Of a stretch of DNA of 64,000 nucleotides, positions 1-13,200 are shown in pieces; position 1 is the first letter of the stretch; each line of letters opens with the position of its first letter. Source of the DNA: Edolisoma coerulescens (taxonomy: Eukaryota > Chordata > Aves > Passeriformes > Campephagidae); assembly GCA_013397115.1 (NCBI GenBank), contig VWZW01002639.1, positions 1,374,994-1,438,993 on the forward strand. The letters are read 5' to 3'. Both the position numbers and the translations under genes were made by a program. Below the pieces are notes generated by a model, which worked only from the letters and a program-made list of their open reading frames with translations, did not search any database and was not told the DNA's origin.

Positions 1-3000
1 AATCATATTTACAATATGTCCCCTCTGGGCCCACCAAAGAGCAATCTTTCTCAGAACAATATAAATTGGCAATTTTTTTTTGCTCCATTTAGAGATAAAT
101 TTAGCTCTTCAGTGTCATGCAAATACGCAGGGCTTTACTCAGATAAAACTGCTATCAAGGCATTGGGAGCTCTGCCAGGAAAAGAGCAAACAAGGCTCCT
201 AAGAGGAATTCAGCTGGAGAAAGGCTTCAGGATTTGCTCTGCTGGGCACAAACTGGTGCATTTTTAAATGCATATTTAAAAGACAATGAATAGATAAAAG
301 GAATAAACAAAAGGCACCAAAATCATCAGTTTCTGAAGTCTAAATTTTCTTTAGACCCACCAACATTTACATACATTTACATGGAAAATGAGGCTTTATT
401 CAGCTCCTCTGCCTGGCAGCCCAGCAGGGAGTGGGGACCCTCAGCAGCTCCCTCCCCTCGTTCCAGGGACCTTCCCCCTCTTCATTCCCAGTGGGGTGGG
501 GAAGCCACAGGCTGGTCCAGTTGGAATTGGTTCTCCTGGGTGGTGTGGTCAGGGGAACAGCCCAAATCTCTGCCCTCTCCTTAAAAAGGGTTTGTTTTGT
601 AAGAGAAGGAATCTACAAAGGCTTGTTACCCCTTGGCCAAGAAGATGAGGTGCTGCTGGACACCAAACACCAGCTATACACAAGATACAGCAGAATTAGA
701 GATATTAATGTGATTCCAAATCCACAGCTGGGTATGGGTGTAGACAGTGAGAACATCTGCTGCCACTTGGACAGGTTTAATGCAACCATGTCATACCTGC
801 TCCTGCCTTCTGCTGGGTTCTGCAGGACCCAAATGAGGGAGAAGTGCATGTCTGGAAGTACACGATCTCATTGCCAGCTGCTGGGTTCCCATCCCTGAAA
901 AGGAAGTGACACTTTGAGCTGCCAGAGGAAGGATATTGGACAAAATGGTCCCTAAAGCAAAGGAGGAAATTGGTGCAGCGAAGAGTTCACAAGGAAGGAG
1001 GGGGAAACCTTTCCTAGGGAAGGAAGGAGAAGAATTGGCAACCTGGGCTTGAAATACCTCACACTGAAAATGCACCAAACTGCAGAAGGATCTTCACTGC
1101 CCCCCTTAAACCTTTCCTCAGCATCCCTCTGAGACGGGACAACAGCCCAGCTCTGCCCAGGACCCACCAGACACCAAACATCCACCCTAAACACGCCCAC
1201 AGCTTGTGGGGATCTTGAGGATGAAAGTGATGTAAATATGAGATTATATTATCTGGTATTGTTATTGTAATTTTATGGCCCTGTCTGTATACAGTGACTT
1301 AAAACTTTGTAAGCTCTTTTATCGTTTGGCTTTCGCTGCCTTTAAGCATCTTAGTAAATTTATAATCCCTTTTCTTTAGCTTCTTTTTCTATCTCTTTGC
1401 TTGAAGACCTGGCATGCAATGAATCAAAAAAGGGATATTTATACCCATACTGTGAGAATGTTTACAATGTACAGAAAATTCTGTCTGTGGTTTGGTCTTT
1501 GTGTATTTTCAGAATAAATGACAGTTTTCCAAACGAACTATATTACTGTTGAGTCCACAGAGTCTGTATTTATGTAACTAAAATGCTTTTATTTAGACCT
1601 TTGCAACATGCCAAAATCAAAACTATTTTAACGAATGAATCAAAGTAGTGCAGCAAAGAAATCTGTAATGTGTTACTGTTTCAAAATACAGATTTCTGTG
1701 AAAAGCCTCTCAGATACAAAGAATATGTTTGTTTTATGAAAAGCAATTTTGTTATTTTCATGCCCATTGTTTTAATAACAGAACTTTGATCTTGAAAATA
1801 GTTTTGCATGAAACATGAATATGGTAATAGCCAAAGTTTCCATTTAGCTGCCGCTTCGTGTTCCAAGAATATTGGGTTCCATTACATGTAGTATTTAATA
1901 ATTTACATATGGGCTCCAGGCAACCTTCTTGACGTCTTGATGCAGACACTGTTCAAGTTTTCCAAATTTTTATTCAGGTACATGGATTTTCAAACTCAGG
2001 AATATCAACGGCATCACTAAGGGCCTGAGTTAATTTTCCCACTGCCATGACCTGCTTTGAAGAACATCAGGGTTACAGGAGAATGTTCCAATCAGTCATG
2101 CAGATAGGAAACACTCCATGAGATCCCTACACTTTATTTGCAGAGTTTCTTAACAGAGGAACCCAAATATCTTGTAATAAATTCAGTCCTCTATGAAGTT
2201 TTGGAAACAAAGGAAGTGGGTACTAATATTCCATTTCCTTAATTCCTTTCAAAGGAATTTCCAGAAATTACAGCTAAAATCTGTGTTATTCTCAGGCATT
2301 TTCCTCCTTGGGCTTACTCACAAGTGTAGGGTCGTATGAATGAATTAATGAATGAGGCAAGTCCCTCCTTCCCACCCACAAACGTTGCTGAGGGAAAAAA
2401 AAGGAGGATTTTGTAAGTTTGTCTGGCACTTCCAGATGTTGAGCAGCCCTGCCTGACCACATATGGATCAGCTCTGCCATGCACCTGCAAGGAGAGCAGT
2501 GCCCCTGGGACTGCCAGGCCGTGATGGATGCGCGGGTAAACGGCTCCTGATGGATTTATGGAGCACGTGCAAATCATCCCTGCAGCACACTGTATATCAC
2601 AGCTCTAACATCTACAGGAGCATCAGCTCTGGGCTGAGCTCCCTCCTGAAATGAACCAGAGGAGTTTCTGGGATTCTGCATCCGCTCCCAGGGTGTGAAT
2701 TAGTCAGGTCAGGGAGGTGGTGGATCAAGTTTTGGGAAGAGATCCATCACGGAGAAGTTAAAGATGTGCCACAGGCAGCACTGGGGGCATGCTGAGCCTC
2801 CTGGTGGCAACCAAATGTACTTTAAAAGTTGTATAAACACAGCTACATCAGCACCAGAGAGCCTCTGCCTTAGAGGGAGACTGACATTGGGTAGAATGGT
2901 GCCCTGGGCTGATATTTATTCCTCATTAAGGAACAATTCCAATCAGCTGAAGCCTTCCCCCCATCCCAAATTGAGTTACGTGTGTGTTCTCAAGCTTGCA

Positions 3001-3929
3001 CACCTTTCCAGCATCCTTGGGGTGAATAAATAAATCTTACAAATGGTTATGTGCCTCGAATGACACCTCTTGAAAGGAAGCTGAACATAATAAATTCCTG
3101 TTAATCTTGATGGATGGGTGGGAAGGAAGGCAGGCAAGAGATAGCCAGGAAAAGCAGGAGCGTTAGACACTCCATTAGCACTAAACATGCCAGCCTGCCC
3201 TTGAGAGCTGATTAACACCAACTCCTCAGGAAAAATAATGGAGAACCTCCAGCATCAGGCGTGACCTTGCAGCACTGTGGCAACTGCAGAAGGCAGCGAG
3301 TCCTCTAAGAGTCTTCCTAATCTCCAATTACAGCACAAGCACCATTCGCATTTTGGAGGGCTCCAAAATTAGGACGCTTTCTTCTCTCCCACTCCCCATC
3401 AGCAGAGAGGACCCACACCTGGATTTGATGTGTGTCTGAAAACAATGACTGATTTACTTCCCATGTGCAGTCTGCCACCAAGGATCAGAGATTCCTGTCC
3501 ACACTCTGGGCAGGACCTGCCCCTCTGTCCTTCCATGATTCTCACAAGGACATTTGGCACTTGGAGCGACGCTGGCTGAGGGTGGCCCAAAGAAAACAAG
3601 GTGGTGATCATCCAGTTCCTGGTCCTGGAGAAGTCTGAATCATCTCCTTTTGGCTGTGAATTACCACATAAGCTTCATCAAACTGACAAACCTGGAAAAT
3701 TTATGTTGCCTCTGAATAGAGACAGTCTTCTGCAGAACACAGGGCATTTTCATTCAGTAAATATCTGGAATATTTCAGCGCAGCTCCTTTTACATTTAAA
3801 CTACCCCTGTCTGGGGCACACACTGCATCGTGCTGTCCCTGCCACATTCCTCCTGCTCCTCCCTGTCCGGAGAGCTGGGGCACCTCTGCTTCCCCTCCTG
3901 CTGCCAAAACCCTCCTGGGTTCCCCTCAG
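1..3929. other. Upstream intergenic DNA, no gene recognised
   Basis: No coding exon, RNA gene or recognisable repeat family was found here. Open frames are short (under about 160 codons), overlap on both strands, lack protein-like patterns and are not joined by convincing splice signals. The composition is AT-leaning with few CpG dinucleotides. Short purine runs of the GGAAGGAAGG type occur near 1011-1025 and 3120-3135. In mammals the neighbour upstream of PDZRN3 is CNTN3 at a large distance, so a non-coding stretch here fits the expected gene order; that is an inference, since no CNTN3 exon is visible. Confidence 0.6.
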
Positions 3930-4290
3930 CCTGGAGCCACCCTGGAGCAGGGATCTGGGACAAACTCTTGGGGCTCCCCCCAGCCTGGAGCCATCCAGGA
4001 GCAGGGATTTGGGGCAAACCTTTGGGGTTCCCCCCAGCCTGGAGCCACCCAGGAGCAGGGATTTGGGGCAAACCCTCGGGGCTCCCCCCAGCCTGGAGCC
4101 ATCCAGGAGCAGGGATTTGGGGCAAACCTTTGGGGTTCCCCACAGCCTGGAGCCACCCTGGAGCAGGGATTTGGGGCAAACCCTCGGGGCTCCCCCCAGC
4201 CTGGAGCCATCCAGGAGCAGGGATTTGGGGCAAACCTTTGGGCTTCCCCCCAACCTGGAGCCACCCAGGAGCAGGGATTTGGGGCAATCC
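3930..4290. repeat. 54-bp minisatellite, alternating A/B units (108-bp higher-order repeat)
   Basis: Six full copies and one partial copy of a 54-bp unit begin at 3930, 3984, 4038, 4092, 4146, 4200 and 4254, each opening with CCTGGAGCCA. Two variants alternate. Type A reads ccaccc and then mostly ctcggggctc (the first copy has cttggggctc); type B reads ccatcc and then tttggggttc (ggcttc in the last B copy). The real expansion unit is therefore a 108-bp dimer. Since 54 is divisible by 3, every frame on both strands that lacks a stop in one unit stays open through the array. This explains the long overlapping open frames here (up to 274 codons on + and 208 on -), which I do not regard as genes. 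Indels between copies are absent, which suggests recent or ongoing amplification. The last copy loses similarity after about 4290. Confidence 0.95.
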
Positions 4291-7200
4291 CTCCCCGCAC
4301 AGGTAGGACCAGCCCTGAGAGCCGTGTCCTGGCCGCGCTGCGCTCCCTGTTCCAGGAGGAAAACCATCTGGATCGCACAGTTCACAACTGGGGCAGGCAT
4401 TCCAGGGCAGCCAGGCCCCCACTGACTTTCACTTTGTTTTCTCTCAAACAGGCCGAGTTGCTGTCAGCTTCCCTACGACTTTCTCCCGCTTTAATTTACA
4501 TCCCATGCAAACTCCACAAACATTTTCCACTGGAAGGAGCCAAGGACTGACTTTCTCCCCTGCAGCATTTGGGGAAAACTGATTCTGAAAACAGTTCTGC
4601 AAAGAGGTTTGGATGATTTCTAGTCTGACCATTTTTATTTTCTAATTTCAAGTAAAAACCACACTTCTTTCAGTTTTCACGTTTTATTTGGGCTGAAACT
4701 ATTGCTACCAAGCAACAAAGAAGGATAAAATAGGAAGCTTTTTGAAATCACTGCTACATTTTTCAGATCTCAGTTAGGCTTCTGGTATTAGACATAGCTT
4801 AAGAGGAAATCAGCAGAACATACATAATGTAATATAGAAAATATATAACCATATTTAATACACTGATGAGGACACAAACCATCCTGACTAAAGAGTTTAG
4901 CAAACATCTGTGTCCACACACATTTAATTTTCTGCTGTGAGGAAAGTTCACTCAGATTTTAGTAAGTTACTTCTGCAGATCAATTCCGTCCAGCATCTTA
5001 CTGTTTTTAAAAATAATGTCCTTAAATATCCCTGTAATTCCAGCTTTTCTCTAACATTACTGGCTTGGGAAATGCTGGCAGCTTTCTCACTGGAGCGGTC
5101 ACGGCAGTATGGCCGATATTTGTCTCAGATTAAAAAAGAAAAGAAAAGCCACAAGAACATTTTCATGCAGGTTCCCATTAGTGTTTAACCATTAGAATGA
5201 ACCTGTGTTATCCCAAACACCTTCAGAGTAACTATGAGTTAAAAAAAGTTTCAAATTTCCAAAAAAATGCTTGAAAGGATGAAAAAAAGGGAGAGATTTC
5301 TAAGCATCAGACAGGGAATTCAAAAAATTACTGGAGAAAATCAAACTGATCTTTTATGCTATCCCTAACCATCACTAAACACCAGCTCTGGAGCTTGTCA
5401 CCAGACCCAGCTGAGAGGCACCACATTTGAAAGATCAGGCTCATGGCCAATTTTCTGTCTTTCTTTTAAGTAGATTAAGTAACTTCCATGATAAACATAA
5501 AGATAAATCCCTGGATCTTCCCTCCACCCAATTTAAAACAATGAAGCTTTGGAGAATTTTACAACAAATCAGATTTAAGTATTATGAAAACGTGGCAAGC
5601 AGGACTCCAGGGGTTCCTTTAAAATTCCTCAATGAATAAGACACGTAATGTGAGGTTTTGCAATTCCCAAGTGAAGGTTTATGAGTTCAAATTGCAATGT
5701 TTCCAAGAGAAGGGAGGCGAGGCCTGTAAGATGTAATAATGTTTAGTAGATTGAATGATACAGTGAAAAATACACTCAGATTTGGAAGAGAGAACTCATT
5801 CTTCATGTCGCTGAAGAACCCTAAAGAATCCCATAAGATCTTTTTAAAAATGGCTTGAGTGCCAGAAAACTTTGTGTTCTTTCTAACGAAATCAATTGAT
5901 CTAATAATAGATGGGAAACTGCTCTGCCTTAGAAGATTTTCCACTCCGAACAAATGGCTTATTTGGACAATGATCCAACACTCAACCCAATTACAAGTAA
6001 CTCCCCCACTGCAAAGAGCTCAGGAAGGAGCACGTGTGTATTTACACAATGCTACATGACCACTGATAACCAGATACAGCCACAGATAACCACAATCCAC
6101 GTGGTTTCTGCCTCTTGCTTTTCAACCCACCTAAAACACCCCAGCTGAGGGCAACCCCCATCCAACTGCTGCTATTGTTCCCTGGCAACTGGGCTTTTCC
6201 CCATTAAAAAAATGAGTCAGGGTTTTTTTTTCCCCCTTAGGGCAAGTCTAGCCAGTTAATTATTAAGTAACTAAATTGCTTAACTAGCTGGGGGAAGGCT
6301 GAGCCATCCCCAGTCATCGTTTGGTTTCCAATGTGTTCCTGCCTAAGGAGCAGCGAGGAGGTACAGCCACAGCTCCTTCCCAGAGGGATGGCACAGGAGG
6401 GAAGGCCAAGCCCTGGTCCTGATGCCTGCTGCCGAGGAGACAGCAGGATCTGAAATGCATTTCCAGGTGGGATTCTGCCTGGGAGCAGCAGGGACCCCTG
6501 GAGCACTTCTGGGGGAGTCCTGGCACCGAAGGCGTTCAGGTGTCCTGCCGCAGGCAAGGCAGGCAGAGCGACCTGGGGCTGACGGTCCTGCACACCGAGG
6601 GTTCTGACTGAGCTGGGTTTTGTTGGGATGCCTGCTGAGATTGGGACAGGAGCCTGTTCTGGGCAAGGAAGACGTCGCTGTTTACACAAGGATGCCAAAC
6701 AGCTCCCTAAGGAAGGGCCTAAATGTAAACTCCTTTCTGTGAAATGTGAAAACTAACTGTGAACTCCCACAGCTGCCATCTCCCTGCAGTAGCTCAGAAC
6801 ATTTTGTCTTCTTATTTAGGCATCCCAATGTCATCTGCAACCTGGATCTCTCTCTCAGCTCTCTGTTCACAAGGACCAAATCAAAAGTCAAAGCATGCAA
6901 ACAGCCGACTAAACTGGACTAAATCAACCCTGGAGCAGAAATGCACAGCGACTGCTGCAGAAAGCATCCAGCTTCCCAAAGCCCAAGGATATCCAAATGT
7001 CATCAGCAGCACACAGAGGTGCTTCTTGCCTTGGCTTGTGCTCAGCAGGAGACAAATGAGCCTTGATGGGTCACTTCAGCTCATCACAGAGCAAGGACAC
7101 AAAGGCTCCCCGTGTGCGGTGTTCATGCACCGACTCCTGAGCGCAGAGAGGACACGGCCCCCTCGCTCTGAACCCCAGCTCTGGTTTGTACAAACTCTGA

Positions 7201-10200
7201 GGGCTTCTCTCCTAAGGCTGCTGGTTCCAGAGACTGGTTTGTTCTTGCTAGAATGAAGCAGATAGCAAGAATAACAAGCTGCACTGTGTGCTGCCGGTCA
7301 AGGAAAGTGGATCATGGCCTGACCGATAATGGAGATTCTACAGAATATTCTTCAGATTCTCAGACAATAAATCTTAGAAGTGATGCCTGACATATTGTTC
7401 CAGCCCAATAGCATCTCTCAAACACTTAGACAGTGGTGTGTTTATACAGCCAGTTTTATTTGGAGCAGTGGTCTCTCCAGATTGATTTAAGGAGCTCAGA
7501 AAGCCTTGGAGCATGTCTTGGTTTGGTTCCTCTCTAATTAATCAGTATTGAGAACAAATAAGCAAATCACCAGGAAAAAGAAATGGCTAACAGTCATTTT
7601 TAAAGTCAACAGAAATTCTCCTTCATACAGATTTTCTATGAGTCTGCAGACAGCACTCAGAGCCAGGGATTCCACCCCAACACCACACTTGGTGTAAGTG
7701 CTGCACTACAGCTACAACAGTGGGTAATTTTTCAGTCCCTTCCAATCAACTCTATTTTCTCTTGCTGTTCTTGTTTTACAAGCACAGACGTTTTACAGTA
7801 TGAACTTTTCTTCTAACATCTATACACATATTCTTACTAATACAGAAACTATTCTGTGTGTTCCTGTTATCCACAACAACCCTCCAGGTCCTGTTCCAGA
7901 GGTTCAGGACACACGAGAGGTCTGAGAGAGTAACTCAGCCTCTGTGTTCACTCGTGTGCTACTGGTGTTGAAAACATTAATTGGGGTTTTTAGTGCTAAT
8001 TCTTGAAACTGGGTGTTTCTGGGGGTTGGCTGCAGGAGATACCCAGAAAAGTGCTGTCTACGCTACAATTTCTGCCTTTAACATCTTCTGGGTCCACATT
8101 TTCTCAATGAAATTAGGGATAAATTAATAAACGGCTAAAGTAAAAAACTAGACAAGCAATTTGGGGCTTCACCAATGTGTTCTACTAAACAGCCAATTTG
8201 TTGCATTAAGACCATATTGAGATCTATCTGGAACATTTTCAAGACATCCATTAGTGCTACAAAAATGGCACAAGTTAATTTATGCCAATTATAATCACAG
8301 AGAACTGGATCTGAATACTTTGCAATACTGCATAAAAATGTTTTTCCTCAAAAGACAACAAGATTTGCAAACTGCCACGTGGGTTTCACCTGTCCTGCTG
8401 AAGCATGTGCATTACTGAGATTTTATCAGTCTAATTAGAGGCTTGATTCTGTATACTGATTATTGTGTTTTCCAAAGCCACATGTTTCACATGAACAGGT
8501 CCAGAGCTTCAGAACTGCAGTGCTACAATTCCAGATTTGACCTGTAATGAACCAATTACCATTAAGCAAACAGCACAAAATTTGTGCTTGCTTGGTTTTG
8601 TCAGTCTTTCTTTGGGTCATGTTGTTGTGAAACAACTTAATGGGAAGAAAAGAGAAAAGAACTGTTGGTGAAACGAATGCAAAGTGTTTCATGACATGGG
8701 AAGGACTTGTATGACTTCTATTTACATCCATAAAACCAAAACTCCTCCTGCTGCAGACAGCTGGCACAGCCACCTCCTCTTTAGGTATATTGAAAAATAC
8801 CTCAGGTAATCTGCTTAAATATTATAGAGACTATTAAGAGCCTGATCCAGTGCCAGTAGAAAACCAAAGTGTCACATGCTAGGTATTTGGAGTAGTCGGA
8901 ATTGTAATACTAAAAGTACCTTATTTCCTCTGGAGAAGCCACAGACAACCCCAAAAGAGCAGAAGAAACCAAACCCTTAGGCAGCAATCTGGAGCAGCAA
9001 TTTTTGGTGAGCAGGAACACTGAACACTTACTTTCTTCTGAAAAATCAGAGCAGTCACTTTATTCACACATGGAAACACAACCTCCCCTCTATGTTTAAT
9101 GTCACAAAAATGCTAACTGCTCACGGGGGAAATATCTGATCAATGCTCCAAAACAGCTCGGAAAGACAAGGGGAAACATTGCACAAGCTCTGCAAGCAGT
9201 TTGTGGAATATTTTGTTGGCACTTTCCTGGAGCGTTTGTGAGCATTTTCTGATATTTCTGAAGGCACGCTGGGAAAATGCTATGGGAAAATAACAGTCAA
9301 GTAGGAGAGCCATATGAAAAAGATCAACAACGAGCAATAATGAAAGCAGCTGATTTATCCCTCAGATAAATCAATGCTAGAGCAGAAATACATTTTGTGC
9401 AGCAGCATTTCTTGCTAGGGAAGCACCAGGCTAAGTTGTGTTGTTTCTATACAGTTCTCTTCGTTGCTACTCCCACCAAGATGAGAGACACACCAATGTC
9501 TCCACACATTTCAAGAAATCTGCCAGTCTCACACCTTCCTCCCTCTGGGCTTATCATTAATTTTATCCAGCTTTTGTGAATTTTCAAGAAGACAGGCACT
9601 GTTTTAACAGAAACTGCCTGCTTTGGATTGTGCAGAACTGAGCGTCACTTCAGCAATTTATATTCACTGGAGTTGCAGTTCCCTCCTTAAATATATTCCT
9701 TCTTCACCATTGTTTTAAGGATTATACCCCTCTCCCTCTGTCCTGCCCCATGTGGAACACTTCCCAACCACAGAGAAGCAGCTTCCCCAACGCAGCACCT
9801 GCCTCCACCCCTCTCTGCCGTGCTGTCCCAAAGCTTTCTCCGTAGTTTCATGCCTTTGAAAGGTATGCACACCGTACCCCGCAGCCTCTTCTGCTCTACT
9901 TCTCTTCCAGGTCACTTTGCTGGTGCCCTGCTGGGCAGAAACCTCAGTGTTTGGGAGCAGACAGTGTCCCTGCCCGTGTGACAGGCTCACCTCCCGAGAG
10001 CCAGAACAACCCCAAGATGCCACCAGCAGCGTGCAGACACAGGCTGAGCGCTCACAGTCACCAGCCAAGGCCCCAGAAGGGTGGGTATTCCAGGAAGGAG
10101 CCAACCCCTTGAGCAATATAACGGGCCTGCCAAGGACAGCCAAGTAAAACCAGATGCAGCGGCTTGGAAAGATACAGGGTGGGAATTGCACTGGTTGGCA

Positions 10201-13200
10201 GAGTAAGATGAGAAAATAGGGAGGCGACAGGGAAATGAGAGGAGAAATGAAAGAAGATACAAAAGAAGAGCAACTGGGAGAGCTGACATGGGCAGCGTGT
10301 TCAGCAAAATATGAAATTATGATTTTACTATATGTAAAAAACACCTATGACCTTACCATTATCACTGTTTGCAGTTTTATCCCCCCTATTTGCAGTTTTA
10401 CCCTTACTTTTGCCATTGCTCTCCTTTTTCAATCTATTTGTCTTCAACAAACTCCTGGTACTTGCACGTGTGCAAACTTCACACAGCAGAGGTCAATGCA
10501 GTGCTTTTCTAAAATAACTGAGGCTAATACTAAGGGAATGGCAAATGTACAACAAAAACAAATCTCAGCAACTTGAAAGAGCTTTGCTTGCCTCCTGACA
10601 TAATTCCCAACACCAGCTCAGTACACTAACCTTTGCCTTTAGAATAGCTGTAGTCAGATAAATCATTTAACTCCACCATCAAGGTTGTTACCTTTGGCTT
10701 TTTCCATTACTTTCTATCTTGTTATTCAATGACTTAAATCTCTCACTAGAGCCTACTTCATCAAGCTTCAATAATCTATAAACCAACTATTTTTACCACG
10801 GTTTTTTGATGATTTTTCACTAGTCAGGCCAGTTTTCTTTACAAACATTATTGAATTTCTCTTTGCATTAACAGGGGAAAAAAATCCACTACAGCTAACA
10901 AAAAAAAAAAAGTGTTGGAAGGCATGAAGTTATTGCAGAACAAAAAAAGATATATCTTTAGGTGATACCTGCCTTCAGAACCAAATAATTCAGTCTTGAG
11001 AGACTGGGTTAAAGGGACAGGCTTTGGAGTTTGAGCTCCTGGGGGCTGCAGCAGCACATCTCCACTCCGACTGCAAACACCAGAGACACAGCAAGCAGGG
11101 CCTCATGTAAACACGGCTGGGGGAGGCACAGGCAGCCCTCTCTTCCCACACATCTCTGAGCTACAGCCCCCATGACCAAACACCCGACGGGGCAGGAAAA
11201 GCACCTCCCACCCCCAGAATACAGCTGGTTAAATAGCAGCTGTCAGGCAGGTCCCTGCAGCAATTCTGTGTGTGTGGAGGGGATGCTGGGCGCTGCCACA
11301 GCTGGGAGCAGGGGCTGTGCTGGCTCCAGTGCCAGCAGTGAGCTCTCCCCGACTCCCTGGCACAAAGTCCTTTCATAAAGAGCATTTATTTTAACTGGAG
11401 GATGGAAAAATCTCGCTGTAGCCTTTACAAACGCTGGCTGATGGAAAATGAATGAGCAGGACAGGAGGAGCAGGTAGGGGAGCAGTCTCCTCATTGTTCT
11501 AAAGCAATACACAAACACCCAGCCCGAGCCAGTATCCTGAAACAATCCTAAAATAGCCAGAGCAGCAAGAGCTGGGAAAGGGATCTGCTCCCAAACATCA
11601 ACACCCCGCACTGCTTACTGCTCTGATCTCCTCCTGATGTTCAGCAGGATTCTCTGCACTTTGGGAGGCAGCCTCCCTCCTAATTTCACAGCTAAACTTT
11701 CAGCCCCCTGGTTTAACTGTGACAAACACGAGCTGCAGTGAAAGAGAAGCAGTAGTACCCACGGAATTGCTATTCAGGCCATTTTCAAAGTTTTATTCCC
11801 ATTGCAATAGAAATTTTCACAGGGAGGTGTAAAACTAGAGCAGTTCTGATTCATTCTAGACTCAGCTATGTCAACACAGTTTTTAGGAAAAAAAAAATTC
11901 CTGGCCCACTCCTGACACTTTTCCACTTAAAATATAGCATTAACTGTATTATTATCATTACTTTGTTAATTTTTCAGATGATATTTTCCTTGCATTTTTA
12001 TGTGGCATCCTGGTTAACAAACTAATTTCTTCTTCAAAACTGGTTATTTCAGAAAAAAAAAGTCAGCATCTACTCCAATAAAACTTTAAGAAAAAAATGT
12101 ACAGAAAGCTTACATTTTGCACTTAGAAATTCTAAAAAAACCCATGGAGAATATTTCCTCATAATGATCTGTTTCTAATTCGTTACAGTGACAACAAACT
12201 TGACATTTCAGGGAGTTCTCAAAAAATTCAGCTTTTATTTTTTCAGTCAGATCTAGTATTTATATTAAAAACTCTTTTGCCAAGAGGCTCACATTCTGTC
12301 ACTGACAAATGGAGCAGGGCCTGCCAGAATAGAAAGATACAACTTTTCTTCCTTTTGGAACTTTTGTCAAAGTGCAGAAGAGATCTTAGAAACACCAAGC
12401 AGACTTTTAAAGTAAATATCTAAGATGTTAATGAAATTTCAGGGCATACTTAATATTGCAAAACCACAACAGGGAGAAAAAATCAGAAAGAAAAAAGAAG
12501 AAGAAGAAAGGAGCTGGAAGCTGCCTAGATCAAGACATTTGAAACACACACAAAAAAAAAAAGGCTAAAAGGGAAAGAGTTATGAGAGCTGCACAAAATG
12601 TTTTTCATTAGAGGGAGATAGCTCTGGAGATGAATATTTAAGGCTGTCACTGGGACGATGTGGGGCAGTGTCCTGTGCAGTTCTGTGCCCTCAGTTCTGG
12701 GCTGCTCGCAGCACAAACTCGGATTTAAAGAACTCCTGACCCTCCACATCATCACACAAATAGGAAGTTACATAAACCAGCCCTTGTGGGAAGGCCTTGG
12801 GGGTCTCTGAACCCACTCAGCCACAACCCCTAAAGAAATTCAGAGCTTCCCAAGGACTCCGCTCACGCAAAGAGGAAGAGTTTTTGTACCTTCAGGTGTG
12901 GCTGGGGGTGTTTTTAAAGAGAAGAAACCACAAAACTTCCTCATGTTTAAAAAAAGTACCTTTTGTCTCAGAACAGGAACCCCGAGGATGTCTAACAGCT
13001 GGGATGGACCTTCTTTCCTGCTCTAAACTGAGTGCCTGGGGTTCCGAATACACACAACTCCCACCACTGCTGAATTCAGAGTAAATATTGGTGCATATGA
13101 ATGAGGAAAACAATGGCCTGACCTGGTGTAACCTCACAAAACCCCGTTACACCTCTCTACCCACGGCTTCAGTTTATCCCAACCCCCTGGACTACGAGAA

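Noticed and set aside
1490..1560. AATAAA near the left edge as a possible 3' end of an upstream gene
   Set aside because: AATAAA is frequent in AT-rich DNA. No coding exon or 3'-UTR-like context leading to it was found.
3601..4425. Long overlapping open frames (274 codons on +, 208 and 199 on -) with repetitive Pro/Gly/Ser peptides
   Set aside because: They come from the 54-bp tandem repeat, whose length is a multiple of three, so frames stay open on both strands. No start context, splice sites or known domain supports a gene.
6237..7256. Open frames of 153 (-) and 165 (+) codons
   Set aside because: Neither translation shows domain features, and both lie in ordinary intergenic DNA.
9715..10344. 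209-codon minus-strand open frame
   Set aside because: There is no recognisable domain, composition looks random, and overlapping frames of similar quality exist. No splice or promoter support.
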